Assembly: GCF_003952385.1 (NCBI RefSeq)
Contig: NZ_CP034444.1
Location: forward strand, 7,063,367 to 7,127,366
Length of the DNA stretch: 64,000 nt
Origin: Mesorhizobium sp. M1D.F.Ca.ET.043.01.1.1
GTDB lineage: Bacteria; Pseudomonadota; Alphaproteobacteria; Rhizobiales; Rhizobiaceae
Reading direction: 5' to 3'
The translations under genes and the position numbers were made by a program. Positions 8,368 through 17,066 of this stretch are shown one piece after another (the stretch's first letter is position 1; the number at the start of each line of letters is the position of its first letter). Under the pieces are notes generated by a model that was given only the letters and a program-made list of their open reading frames with translations, had not been told where the DNA came from and ran no database searches.

Positions 8368-10557
8368 ATGCCCGACTATGACGACCTCCTTCCGAAAAGC
8401 TCCTGGCGAGGAGTTCGGCCAACCGCCGCCGAACGCGCAGCGTTCGACGCCGGGCTAGGCGGCACGATGCTGGCGCAGCTGCACCTCATCCGGGCGTTCG
8501 AGGAGAAGGTGCTGGAACTGGCAGGGCAGGGGCTCGTCCATGGTCCAGCCCATTCCGCGATCGGCCAGGAAGGCGGCGCTGTGGGTTCCGCGGTTTCCAT
8601 GAGGCCTTCGGACCAGATCAACGGTTCACATCGCGCCCATCACCAATTCCTGGCCAAAGCCCTGAGCTACGTCGCAAAGGAGGGTATCGATCCGAAGACC
8701 GAGTTCGGCACAGAAATCCGCGCCCTGGCGCAGCGCACCCTTGCGGAAATCCTCGGCCTGGCGCAGGGCTTCTGCCGCGGCCGTGGCGGCTCCATGCACC
8801 TGCGCTGGGCCGAATCCGGCAATCTGGGCACCAACGCTATCGTCGGCGGCGGCGTTCCCATGGCGGCCGGCGCAGCCTGGGCGCATAAGCGGGCCGGCAA
8901 GGGCGACGTCGTCTATACCTATTTCGGTGACGGAGCGACGAATATCGGCTCTGTCCTGGAGACCATGAATCTCGCAGCGGCCTGGAAGCTGCCGATCTGC
9001 TTCTTCATCGAAAACAATCGCTACGCGGTGTCTACCCACGTCGAGGAAGTGACTGCCGAGCCTCGCCTTTCCTCGCGCGGCTTAGCCTTCGGCATTCCGT
9101 CTTTCAAGGTCGACGGAATGGACGTGCTGGCCGTCCATCTCGCCTGTCAGGAGGCGAATGCCATCATGCGCGAGGGCGGCGGGCCGACGATCATCGAGGC
9201 CGATGTCTACCGCTATTTCCACCAAAACGGCCCGCTGCCCGGAAGCGCCTTCGGCTACCGTTCAAAGGAGGAAGAGGCGGAATGGCGCAGGCGTGATCCG
9301 ATCCACGCCATGGCGAAGGAACTGCAGGAGCGCCAGGCCATCGGCGAGGATGCAGTCAAGGGGCTGCGGGACCGCTGCGTCAGCCTGATGAACGACGTCG
9401 CCGGTGAATTGATCGAGATGCACGACGGCAGGCGCCGCATCGTTCCGTCGCTGTGGCCGGAGGAGGGTTTCCGGGACTTCGGCCTGCGCGGCGATCTTTC
9501 GGAATTCGACGGCGCGCGCTTTGAGGAACTGGAGAGCTTCTCCGGCAAGGTCGTGGACGACGGCCGTTTCATCGATGCGGTCGCCGACGTCATGGCGCAG
9601 CGTATGAAAACGGACGACCGCATCGTAGTCCTCGGCGAGGATGTCCACCGGCTGAAGGGCGGTACGAACGGCGCAACGCGTGGCCTTTCGGCCGAGTTCC
9701 CGGATCGCATCCTCGGCACGCCGATCTCGGAAAATGCATTCACCGGTCTCGCCGGCGGCATGGCGGCCGACGGGCGCGTTTTGCCGGTCGTCGAATTCAT
9801 GTATCCGGATTTCATGTGGGTGGCGGCCGACCAAGTGTTCAACCAGATCGGCAAGGCACGCCATATGTTCGGCGGCGACAGCGACATGCCGGTCGTGCTG
9901 CGAACCAAGGTGGCGATGGGCACAGGCTACGGCTCACAGCATTCCATGGATCCTGCCGGCATTTTCGCGACGGCTCCGGGCTGGCGCATCGTCGCGCCGT
10001 CCACACCGTTCGACTATGTCGGCCTTATGAACTCGGCGCTGCTTTGTCGCGATCCGGTCCTGGTGCTGGAACATGTCGATCTGTACGCATCGAAGGGACC
10101 GGCGCCCGCCGACGATCTCGACTACTTCATTCCGCTAGGTAAGGCGAAAGTCGTGCGGACGGGATCGAAGGTCTCGGTCCTGAGCTATCTCGCCATGGTC
10201 GCCAAGACGATGGCGGTGGTCGAGGAACTCGGCATCGACGCTGAAGTCATAGACTTGCGCTCACTCGACCGTGCCGGCCTCGACTGGCAAACCGTGGAAG
10301 CGTCAGTCCGCAAGACCGGCAACGTGTTGATTGTCGAGCAGGGCGCCTCCGGCACCTCTTATGGCAGTTGGCTCGCCGATGAACTGCAGCGCCGCTGCTT
10401 CGACTGGCTCGACCAGCCGATCGCGCGCGTCCACGGCGCCGAGGCATCTCCTTCGATTTCCAAGGTGCTCGAGGCGGCCGCTGCCGCCCGTCCGCGCGAC
10501 ATCGAGTCGGGTCTGCGCGCCGCTATGGCAAACCAGGGCCTAGCAGTCGAAGCCTGA
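8368..10557 (+). CDS. Fused E1 alpha-beta subunit of a 2-oxoacid/acetoin-type dehydrogenase
   Basis: This 729-residue protein joins two subunits that are usually encoded separately. Residues about 25-340 are an E1-alpha domain with the thiamine-diphosphate motif GDGATN (187-192) ending at Asn217 (ENNRYA). Residues about 400-725 are an E1-beta domain with VLGEDV and the PVVEFMYPDF and TKVAMGTGYG regions. The predicted reaction is TPP-dependent oxidative decarboxylation or cleavage of a 2-oxoacid or acetoin-like compound, passing the acyl group to the E2 encoded 17 bp downstream. ATG 8368 follows a CGGAG site; the longer in-frame opening (from 7918) lies within the SDR gene and is not coding. 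No E3 gene is nearby, so dihydrolipoamide dehydrogenase probably comes from elsewhere. Confidence 0.85.
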   Translation: MPDYDDLLPKSSWRGVRPTAAERAAFDAGLGGTMLAQLHLIRAFEEKVLELAGQGLVHGPAHSAIGQEGGAVGSAVSMRPSDQINGSHRAHHQFLAKALSYVAKEGIDPKTEFGTEIRALAQRTLAEILGLAQGFCRGRGGSMHLRWAESGNLGTNAIVGGGVPMAAGAAWAHKRAGKGDVVYTYFGDGATNIGSVLETMNLAAAWKLPICFFIENNRYAVSTHVEEVTAEPRLSSRGLAFGIPSFKVDGMDVLAVHLACQEANAIMREGGGPTIIEADVYRYFHQNGPLPGSAFGYRSKEEEAEWRRRDPIHAMAKELQERQAIGEDAVKGLRDRCVSLMNDVAGELIEMHDGRRRIVPSLWPEEGFRDFGLRGDLSEFDGARFEELESFSGKVVDDGRFIDAVADVMAQRMKTDDRIVVLGEDVHRLKGGTNGATRGLSAEFPDRILGTPISENAFTGLAGGMAADGRVLPVVEFMYPDFMWVAADQVFNQIGKARHMFGGDSDMPVVLRTKVAMGTGYGSQHSMDPAGIFATAPGWRIVAPSTPFDYVGLMNSALLCRDPVLVLEHVDLYASKGPAPADDLDYFIPLGKAKVVRTGSKVSVLSYLAMVAKTMAVVEELGIDAEVIDLRSLDRAGLDWQTVEASVRKTGNVLIVEQGASGTSYGSWLADELQRRCFDWLDQPIARVHGAEASPSISKVLEAAAAARPRDIESGLRAAMANQGLAVEA

Positions 10558-10574
10558 GACAAGGGAAGACAAAG

Positions 10575-11858
10575 ATGCCAATCGAAATCGTGCTGCCTGC
10601 GCTTTCGGCAGGGATGACAGACGCGGTCATCGCTCGTTGGCTGAAAGCCGAAGGCGATATCGTCGCAAAAGGTGAGCTCATCGCGGAAATCGAGACCGAC
10701 AAGGCGACGATGGAGATAGAAGCTGTGTGCGACGGCCGCATCGGCAAGCTGCTGGTCAAGAACGGCGCCAGGGCGGAAGTGAACCAGATCATCGCCGTCC
10801 TGCTTGGCGAGCGCGAGGATGCTGCGGCCATCGCATTGCCGAGAACGGGGCCTGCTACTTCACCAGCCACTGCAAAGCCGGCTGAAACAGAACCGGCTAC
10901 AGCCGCCACACCGGAATCCGTCGGCGATACGAGCACGACGAAGGTGGATGCGGGTGCGCGACGCAAGGCCTCGCCGTTGGCACGAAGGCTGGCGGCGGCG
11001 CAGGGAATATCGCTCGACCGGATCTCTGGCAGCGGACCAAGGGGCCGCATCGTTAGCATCGACATCGAACGCGCCGCTACGTCCGCTGCCACGCATCTCC
11101 AGGCAGCACCGGAGGCGAGCGAAATCCCACCCGCACCGCCGCAGCCCTCTAACGGCATACAAGTTGGCATCGGCGAGTACGAGTCGATTCCCCATAGTTC
11201 GATGCGCCGCACGATCGCCCGCCGGCTGGTGGAGGCGAAGACGACGGTGCCGCACTTCTATCTCAACCTGGATTGCGACATCGACGCGCTTCTCGCTCTG
11301 CGCTCACGCATCAACGAGACTCGGGAGGCTGTAGAGCGCATTTCGGTCAATGACTTCGTCATCAGGGCTGCTGCCGTCGCCCTTCGCAAGGTGCCGGATG
11401 CGAATGCGATATGGACAGACCAGGCCATGCTTAGGCTTTCGGATGTCGATATCTCCGTGGCTGTCGCGACGGATGGTGGCCTGATCACCCCGATCATCCG
11501 CAAGGCCGACGAGAAGAGCCTCGGCACGATTTCAGCCGAAATGAAATCGCTCGCTGCCCGTGCTCGCGAGAGCCGCCTGAAGCCCGATGAATTTCAGGGT
11601 GGCGGCTTTTCCATCTCCAATCTCGGCATGTATGGGATCAAGTCTTTCTCAGCGATCGTCAATCCCCCGCAGGGCGCCATTTTGGCCGTCGGCGCGGGTG
11701 AACGCCGGCCCGTGGAACGCAATGGCGAACTGGCCTTCGCAACGCTCATGACCTTGACCTTGTCGATAGACCACAGAGCCGTGGATGGCGCTCTCGGGGC
11801 TCGGCTTCTCGGCGCGATGAAGGCGGCAATCGAAGAGCCTATAAGCCTGCTTGTGTAG
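10575..11858 (+). CDS. Dihydrolipoamide acyltransferase (E2) component
   Basis: This 427-residue E2 has a lipoyl domain (residues 1-80) with the lipoylated Lys43 in ETDKATME, an Ala/Pro/Thr-rich linker, and a peripheral-subunit-binding domain (about 135-170, KASPLARRLAAAQGI). The C-terminal catalytic domain carries HRAVDGALGA, the HxxxDG acyltransferase motif. It should form the core of a complex with the upstream fused E1, transferring the acyl group to CoA. It starts 17 bp after E1, and a 120-bp gap follows. Which acyl group it handles cannot be read from sequence; acetoin and branched-chain complexes are both close relatives. Confidence 0.87.
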   Translation: MPIEIVLPALSAGMTDAVIARWLKAEGDIVAKGELIAEIETDKATMEIEAVCDGRIGKLLVKNGARAEVNQIIAVLLGEREDAAAIALPRTGPATSPATAKPAETEPATAATPESVGDTSTTKVDAGARRKASPLARRLAAAQGISLDRISGSGPRGRIVSIDIERAATSAATHLQAAPEASEIPPAPPQPSNGIQVGIGEYESIPHSSMRRTIARRLVEAKTTVPHFYLNLDCDIDALLALRSRINETREAVERISVNDFVIRAAAVALRKVPDANAIWTDQAMLRLSDVDISVAVATDGGLITPIIRKADEKSLGTISAEMKSLAARARESRLKPDEFQGGGFSISNLGMYGIKSFSAIVNPPQGAILAVGAGERRPVERNGELAFATLMTLTLSIDHRAVDGALGARLLGAMKAAIEEPISLLV

Positions 11859-11978
11859 AGAACGAGCCACTGATCAGGCGGCATGACAACGTCTTGTCCG
11901 ATCCAAAAGACACTCGGCGCGGGCATGGCTCGGAGACTTTGCGACAGTTCGAACGCCTTCCAGGACAGGGAGATCTGA

Positions 11979-12788
11979 ATGCCCATCGTTGAAATCAATC
12001 CCGTCGAAATCGCGCGACGGCAGAGCCATTGTGGCCGGCGCGTCCTCGTGACAGGAGCCGGGAGAGGTATCGGGCGCGCGATCGCACTCGGCTTCGCAGA
12101 GCGCGGCGCCAACGTGGGTGTCGCCGACATGAATGATGATGACATCGCTGAAACAGTCGGGATCATCCAGGCTTCGAACCGGGGATCTGCTTTCGCGATT
12201 AAGGTTGACGTGTCGGATTTCGATGCACTTGACCGTGAACTCAAGAAGGCTGTCGCGAATGTCGGCGGCTCGTTCGACACAGTCATCAACAATGCAGGCA
12301 TTTCGCCCAAACATAATGGCGTCGCCCACAAGGTGTGGGAGATGGATCCGGGCGAGTGGGCTCGTGTCCTGTCCGTCAACCTGACGGGATGCTTTAACAC
12401 CATTCGGGCGCTATCCCCAGCGATGCGCTCCGCAGGTGCTGGGTGGATCGTCAACATGTCCTCCGTGGCGGGCAAGACGCATATGCCGATCGTTGCCTGC
12501 CATTACGCAGCGACCAAATCCGCCATCCTGGGGTTCACCAAACACCTTGCCGCCGAGCTTGCTCCCTATGGAATCCGCGTAAACGCGATCGCGCCGGGCC
12601 GCATCGAGACGCCGATGGTGATGGCGGTCCCAAAAGAAGTGAACGATGCGCAGGTCACCATGACTCCGATGGGGCGCCTTGGCAAACCGGAGGAAGTCGC
12701 CGATCTCGCACTCTATCTTTCGTCTCCAGAATCCAGCTTCATAACAGGGCAGACGATTGATGTCGCAGGTGGACTACTGATGACCTGA
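11979..12788 (+). CDS. Short-chain dehydrogenase/reductase (third of three)
   Basis: This 269-residue classical SDR has TGAGRGIG at residues 25-32, NNAG at 104-107, SS at 161-162 and Tyr176-x-x-x-Lys180 (YAATK). Asp50 after strand two suggests NAD. It has an N-terminal extension of about 20 residues compared with the other two SDRs. ACAGGGAGA precedes ATG 11979. It is separated from E2 by 120 bp, the largest gap in the second half of the operon, which may hold an internal promoter. The AroE-like gene follows after 44 bp. It resembles 3-oxoacyl-ACP-reductase-type proteins in general, and the substrate is unknown. Confidence 0.85.
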   Translation: MPIVEINPVEIARRQSHCGRRVLVTGAGRGIGRAIALGFAERGANVGVADMNDDDIAETVGIIQASNRGSAFAIKVDVSDFDALDRELKKAVANVGGSFDTVINNAGISPKHNGVAHKVWEMDPGEWARVLSVNLTGCFNTIRALSPAMRSAGAGWIVNMSSVAGKTHMPIVACHYAATKSAILGFTKHLAAELAPYGIRVNAIAPGRIETPMVMAVPKEVNDAQVTMTPMGRLGKPEEVADLALYLSSPESSFITGQTIDVAGGLLMT

Positions 12789-12832
12789 TCCGCCAACCCG
12801 CAATTGACAAAAATAAACTCAAGGAGCGTGCA

Positions 12833-13621
12833 ATGACGATCAGCGGGCACACGAAAGTCTTTTCCATTCTCGCCCAGCCTGTTCACCACGTCAGGACGCC
12901 GCAGGCGCTGAACGCTCTTTTCAAGGAACGGTGTTACGACGGGGTGGTCGTACCGATCGAGGTCGCTCCCGGCGACGCGATCGCCAAGGCGTTCGACGCC
13001 CTGCGCGCGTTCAACAACTGGGGGGGTACGCTTGTGACCATCCCTCACAAGACGGCGGTTCCCGCGCTCTGCGATACGCTCACGGAGAGGGCCCGCGTCG
13101 CCGGAGCGGTCAACGTTGTACGGCGGGAGCGGGACGGGAGCCTGACCGGCGAACTCCTCGACGGCGTTGGCTTCGTGCGGGGCCTTCGCGATGGCGGCTT
13201 CGACCCAAACGGCAAGGCAGTGTTCCTGGCAGGCGCTGGGGGCGCCGCTTCCGCCATTGCCTTTGCATTGGTTGAGGCTGGCGTTTCACGATTGACTGTC
13301 GTCAACCGTTCGCAGCCGAAGTCCCAGGAACTCGTCAGCCGCCTGCAAGAGCGATTTCCGACAGTGTCGTTTGCCACCGTCGGAACGCCCAAGGCACACG
13401 ATATCGTCATCAATGGTACGTCACTCGGCTTGCGCGACGACGATCCCTTGCCGATCGATCCCCGACTGCTTGAGCCCGAAATGCTGGTCGCGGAGGTGAT
13501 CATGTCGCCCGCGGAGACGGCCCTGCTGTGCGAGGCTAGGCAGCGGGGCTGCCTCGTTCATCCCGGCGGGGCCATGCTCCAAGGACAGCTTACAGAGATT
13601 TTCAGCTTTCTCACTGCTTGA
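12833..13621 (+). CDS. Shikimate/quinate dehydrogenase-like protein with altered substrate pocket
   Basis: This 262-residue member of the AroE family keeps the catalytic Lys73 (VTIPHK) and Asp110 (LLDGVGF), Asn94 (GAVNVV) and an NAD(P)-binding GAGGAAS loop. The usual SxS motif near residues 20-22, which holds the shikimate carboxylate, reads V-R-T, and the NTDG motif reads LLDG. These changes suggest a substrate other than shikimate, probably a related hydroxylated ring acid or polyol. AAGGAG sits directly ahead of ATG 12833. It is the last gene of the first catabolic island. A housekeeping AroE role is unlikely, given the context and the altered pocket. Confidence 0.75.
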   Translation: MTISGHTKVFSILAQPVHHVRTPQALNALFKERCYDGVVVPIEVAPGDAIAKAFDALRAFNNWGGTLVTIPHKTAVPALCDTLTERARVAGAVNVVRRERDGSLTGELLDGVGFVRGLRDGGFDPNGKAVFLAGAGGAASAIAFALVEAGVSRLTVVNRSQPKSQELVSRLQERFPTVSFATVGTPKAHDIVINGTSLGLRDDDPLPIDPRLLEPEMLVAEVIMSPAETALLCEARQRGCLVHPGGAMLQGQLTEIFSFLTA

Positions 13622-13641
13622 GGCCACAAAGCTTCTTAAGC

Positions 13642-13970
13642 GGGCTCTGTCGCAAACTTGGAATGGACAGTGACCCGCCATTTTCAGCTTGCCCGCCATG
13701 CGTGCTCCCGACACCCCAATCCCGTTAGGTGGACGGTAGTCGATCGATCCGTGCAGCGGAACGCGGATGGGCGCGTCGCGCCTATCATACCTGATAACAA
13801 TCGGATCGAACAGGATCACAGGCGTATCAAGCGCCGCGTTCGATCCATGCTCTGCTTCAAGTCGTAATCCTCTCCGGCATCGAGATGATCCATATGATGC
13901 GCACGCGACAGGCGAGGTATGCCTACAATCCCAGTCCGTCGATCGCCGAGCAGTTTGATATCTGGCCTCA
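13642..13970 (+). pseudogene. IS6-family insertion sequence remnant
   Basis: GGGCTCTGTCGCAAA at 13642-13656 resembles the terminal inverted repeat of IS6/IS26-type elements. From 13793 to 13864 the + strand encodes NNRIEQDHRRIKRR followed by a LCFKS-like end, matching the C-terminal catalytic part of IS6-type transposases (NNRxEQDHRxxKRR). After an in-frame stop at 13865 the homology continues in another frame as GIEMIHMMRTRQARYAYNPS, up to about 13969. Most of the transposase is missing and no right inverted repeat is seen, so the element is dead. It marks the junction between the two catabolic islands and abuts the 3' end of the next gene. Confidence 0.65.
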
Positions 13971-14837
13971 CGATAACTTACTGGTCCTATCAGGAGGGGA
14001 TCCTGGGCGCACTTGGCTATAAAAATGGGCCAGTATATTCCCAGCCTCAGTATCAGAAGCGATAAATGCAAAAACCTGGCTGAGCGCAAAATAGGCTGCG
14101 CCTTGCGGTAAGGCGCTGCCGAAATATTCCGAAATTTGCTGCATTTCTGATACCCACCTTTGGCCCTTCGGAAGCATGTTGGGAACGGATTTCGAGAACG
14201 ATCTCAGCAAGTCGGGCTGCGATTTGGCCAGTTCATTCACCAAGGCGACGCCGCAGCCGCTCTGTTCAGCGGCGAGCGCTGATATGCTTGCGATCGCGAT
14301 CAGTCCTTTCGTGATCGCCGCGTAGCTTAACTTCAGCGCCGAGGCAGCGCCCAGGTCCGAATGCATGACAGAAATCTGGAGGCCGAGGTCCCCATACTCT
14401 TTCAGTAATGATGCGTTGGGCCCTGAAGCATATAGAATGGGACCCGGCGTTGTGACTGACCAGTCTGCAAGGCCAATGATGCCGCCATCGACGACCTTGA
14501 TGTCGGCTTCGGACAAGTGGTTGGCGATGCGATGCATCAGCGCTGGCGATATCGCGTTCCAGTCACAGTAGACCGGCCTGCGAGATTGCCCTCGGCAAAT
14601 TGAGGCAACGCGCTCAGCTAGCGGCAATGCCGCTTCGGACGGAACGACGGAGAAAAAGAAATCTGCCTCGCAGATTTCTGGCTCCTGGATCACCTCAATA
14701 CCGGCTTCCATGGCTCGCTGAACCGATGCTTTACTACGAGGCGCAGACGTGACCACACGATGTCCCTTGGCGATCATACGTCTCGCCAGGGTGACCCCCA
14801 TTTCGCCGACGCCTGCTAGCGCGATCGTTTTGCTCAC
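13968..14837 (-). CDS. NAD(P)-binding 6-phosphogluconate dehydrogenase-like oxidoreductase
   Basis: This 289-residue protein starts with a Rossmann fold (GVGEMG at residues 9-14) and has a helical C-terminal domain, like the beta-hydroxyacid dehydrogenase superfamily and especially its DUF1932-type branch. The segment SALKLSYAAITKGL carries the conserved lysine expected for catalysis. GTG 14837 was chosen because AAGGGAC lies upstream and the Rossmann fold starts right after it; the open frame continues 30 codons further without a good site. It lies 61 bp downstream of the kdgD-like gene, probably in one operon. Its last residues abut the IS6 remnant and may have been altered by that insertion. 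Confidence 0.7.
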   Translation of the reverse strand: MSKTIALAGVGEMGVTLARRMIAKGHRVVTSAPRSKASVQRAMEAGIEVIQEPEICEADFFFSVVPSEAALPLAERVASICRGQSRRPVYCDWNAISPALMHRIANHLSEADIKVVDGGIIGLADWSVTTPGPILYASGPNASLLKEYGDLGLQISVMHSDLGAASALKLSYAAITKGLIAIASISALAAEQSGCGVALVNELAKSQPDLLRSFSKSVPNMLPKGQRWVSEMQQISEYFGSALPQGAAYFALSQVFAFIASDTEAGNILAHFYSQVRPGSPPDRTSKLS

Positions 14838-14898
14838 ATTGTCCCTTTCACAGCCAGAACGGATTGATCTTAAGAGACCTGAAGGCGTGTAGCTTGTC

Positions 14899-15828
14899 TC
14901 AAGCCACCAGGTTGGCCGTTCTTTCAATCAGCGCCTCCAATTGGGCGAATTCGAAAGGCGTAATGTCAACGAGCGGCGGCCTCGGCAGGCCGGCCGGGCG
15001 GCCTATGATTGTAGCGCCGGCGCGCAATATCGTAACCGCATATCCTGGCTTGTCGCCACGGATTCGGGAGTAGGGCGCGTAGAATTCCCTCAGGATCTCA
15101 TCTGAACGGGCGCGATCATTGTTTGCCAACGAATGCTGGAATGCAGTGGCGATGGCGGGGACGAAGTTGAACACACCCGAAGAAAAGGTCGGGATACCCA
15201 TGCCCGCGTAACTGTAAGCGAACATTTCGGCAGTCGGCATCCCGTTGATGAGCAACAGCCGACCGGCCAATGCCAGTCGTAGCGACAAAATGGTTTCAAT
15301 TTTGCCGTGGCCGTCTTTGACGCCGACGAAGTTGCTACAGGCATCGGCCAACCGCTGGATCGTCTCCACGGCCAGCTCGCATGTACCCCGATTGTAGACG
15401 ATGACACCTATTTCCACGCTATCGCAAACAGCACGAATGATATTGAACAACCCATCTTGCGTTGCTCGTGTCATGTAAGAAGGCATCAGGAGGATACCGT
15501 CCGCGCCGATAGCCTCCGCCCTTCGAGCACCCGCTGCCGCTAATTGAGCATTATACCCAACCGAGGCAATGACCGGAGTCGAAGTCCCGCGTGTTTCGAT
15601 CGCCGTCTCGAGCAACGCATCATATTCTTCACCGCTCAGTGAAAAGAACTCGCCGGCGCCCGCGCCAGGAAAGATCGCGGCCGGCCCAAAGGTGTTCATC
15701 CATTCAAGCCTGCGCGCATAGGCATCGACGTCGATGCTGCCGTCGGAAGAATAATCCGTGATGGGAAAAGACAGGACGCCAGTCTGCAGGGTGGCTGAAA
15801 GGCCTTCGTTTATCTGATTTTTGCTCAC
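14899..15828 (-). CDS. kdgD: 5-dehydro-4-deoxyglucarate dehydratase-like protein (DHDPS family)
   Basis: This 309-residue class I aldolase-fold enzyme has the Schiff-base Lys171 in FVGVKDGHG and Tyr145 in IVYNRG. The opening LQTGVLSFPITDY and the RLEWM segment are characteristic of 5-dehydro-4-deoxyglucarate dehydratases, which convert that compound to 2-oxoglutarate semialdehyde with loss of CO2 and water. GTG 15828 gives the usual family length; an in-frame ATG at 15897 would add 23 residues that look unlike the family. It is transcribed away from the ABC operon, and the shared promoter region contains the GTGCAT-type palindrome. The aldehyde dehydrogenase at 23354 would be the next enzyme. 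Confidence 0.75.
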   Translation of the reverse strand: MSKNQINEGLSATLQTGVLSFPITDYSSDGSIDVDAYARRLEWMNTFGPAAIFPGAGAGEFFSLSGEEYDALLETAIETRGTSTPVIASVGYNAQLAAAGARRAEAIGADGILLMPSYMTRATQDGLFNIIRAVCDSVEIGVIVYNRGTCELAVETIQRLADACSNFVGVKDGHGKIETILSLRLALAGRLLLINGMPTAEMFAYSYAGMGIPTFSSGVFNFVPAIATAFQHSLANNDRARSDEILREFYAPYSRIRGDKPGYAVTILRAGATIIGRPAGLPRPPLVDITPFEFAQLEALIERTANLVA

Positions 15829-15907
15829 GCTAAACGGTCCTCGTCCATCTTGCCCTGCGAAAAACGGGCTTCTTGAACTCGCGGGGCTAAAGGTCATGTT
15901 GACTTTC

Positions 15908-15923
15908 GTGCATAATGCATTAT
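15908..15923. promoter_or_regulatory. Putative GntR operator, copy 1 (GTGCATAATGCATTAT)
   Basis: The site contains two overlapping perfect palindromes, TGCATAATGCA (odd centre) and ATAATGCATTAT. It lies between the divergent kdgD-like gene (GTG 15828) and the binding-protein gene (ATG 15971). The same 16-mer with one substitution recurs at 21658-21673 in the other divergent promoter region of this island. Position and symmetry fit a repressor operator, most likely for the GntR/FCD protein at 24865. Confidence 0.65.
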
Positions 15924-15970
15924 TTCTCGACTCGCAAGAGGGCGGGATTACGGCCCCTCGGGAGGAGACA

Positions 15971-16987
15971 ATGACAATGAAAAAGAGTATCGCTGCGCTT
16001 GCGTTTGGACTGCTGACGGTGGGCCTGGGATTTCCAGCCGACGCTGGCACATCATCCAAACGTATTGCTTTTTCAGTAAATTATGCCGGCAACACATTTC
16101 GCCAGCAGATGATCAAAGCGTTCCAGAACGTGGCCGATAAGGCTACATCGGACGGGATCATCGCAGGCGCCAAGGTATTCGTGACATCCGAAAACTCGGT
16201 CACCGAGCAGGCTGCTCAGGTTCGTAGCCTTGTTCTGCAGGGATATGATGCGATCGTAATTACCGCGGCATCGGGCGACGCGCTCAACGGCGCCGTGAAG
16301 GAGGCCTGCGACGCCGGCATCTTTGTCGTGACCTTCGATGGCTTGGTCTCGGAGCCATGCGCTTACAAGATCGAAGTCGACTATCACAGCCTGGGGCTTC
16401 AACAGGGGGAATTTTTCAAGCAGCGTCTGCGTGATGGAGGCAATCTCCTTCAGGTGCGCGGAATTGCCGGAATCCCGGCTGAGCAGCAGATCAGCGATGG
16501 GCATTTCGACGGGCTGAAGGATTCGAAATTCAAGGTAGCCGGCACGGTCTATGGACAGTGGACGCAAACGGTGGCTCGCAAGGAGGTGGCGGCGATATTG
16601 CCGACCCTTCCCGAGATCGCGGGCGTGCTTACCGAAGGCGGCGACGGATTTGGCACCGCCCAAGCCTTCGCTGACGCGGGGCGTCCGGTTCCCGTTATCT
16701 TCCTGGGCAATAGGTTCGAAGAACTGAAATGGTGGAAGGAGCAGCGTGACGCTAACGGCTACAAAACGCACTCGGCCGCAAGCAATCCGGCTTCGTCCAC
16801 ATTGGCCTTTTGGGTTGCCCAGCAGCTGCTGGACGGCGCCAAGGTGCCGAACCACCTCCCTGACAATTTGGTCACGGTCGGTCCGGACGAGTTGGACTCT
16901 GCGCTTGCCAACATTAAGCCGGGCGAGGTGGTGAGCAAGTCGTATACCAAGGACGATACAATCAATCTGATCAAGGCCACTCAATAA
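15971..16987 (+). CDS. Sugar ABC transporter periplasmic substrate-binding protein (second importer)
   Basis: This 338-residue protein starts with a signal peptide (lysines at 4-5, hydrophobic core, ADA cleavage site near residue 25), followed by a type-1 periplasmic binding fold. IAFSVNYAGNTFRQQM, ITAASGDALNGAVKEACDAG and a GNRFEELKWW hinge region are seen. ATG 15971 (or 15977) follows GGAGGAGACA, a strong ribosome-binding site. It heads a four-gene importer operon and is separated from the ATPase by about 80 bp. From its neighbours the ligand is probably a sugar acid or sugar, but no binding residues can be assigned from sequence alone. Confidence 0.85.
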   Translation: MTMKKSIAALAFGLLTVGLGFPADAGTSSKRIAFSVNYAGNTFRQQMIKAFQNVADKATSDGIIAGAKVFVTSENSVTEQAAQVRSLVLQGYDAIVITAASGDALNGAVKEACDAGIFVVTFDGLVSEPCAYKIEVDYHSLGLQQGEFFKQRLRDGGNLLQVRGIAGIPAEQQISDGHFDGLKDSKFKVAGTVYGQWTQTVARKEVAAILPTLPEIAGVLTEGGDGFGTAQAFADAGRPVPVIFLGNRFEELKWWKEQRDANGYKTHSAASNPASSTLAFWVAQQLLDGAKVPNHLPDNLVTVGPDELDSALANIKPGEVVSKSYTKDDTINLIKATQ

Positions 16988-17066
16988 TTGCAGAGGAAGG
17001 CGACCCTGTCCGGCAGTGCAATGGGTCGGATGATTGGGTCGGGTTGGGACTTGGAGGCGAGATAGG

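Noticed and set aside
11594..12475. 293-codon - strand open frame across the E2 and third SDR genes
   Set aside because: It runs antisense to two clear genes and its protein has no recognisable motif.
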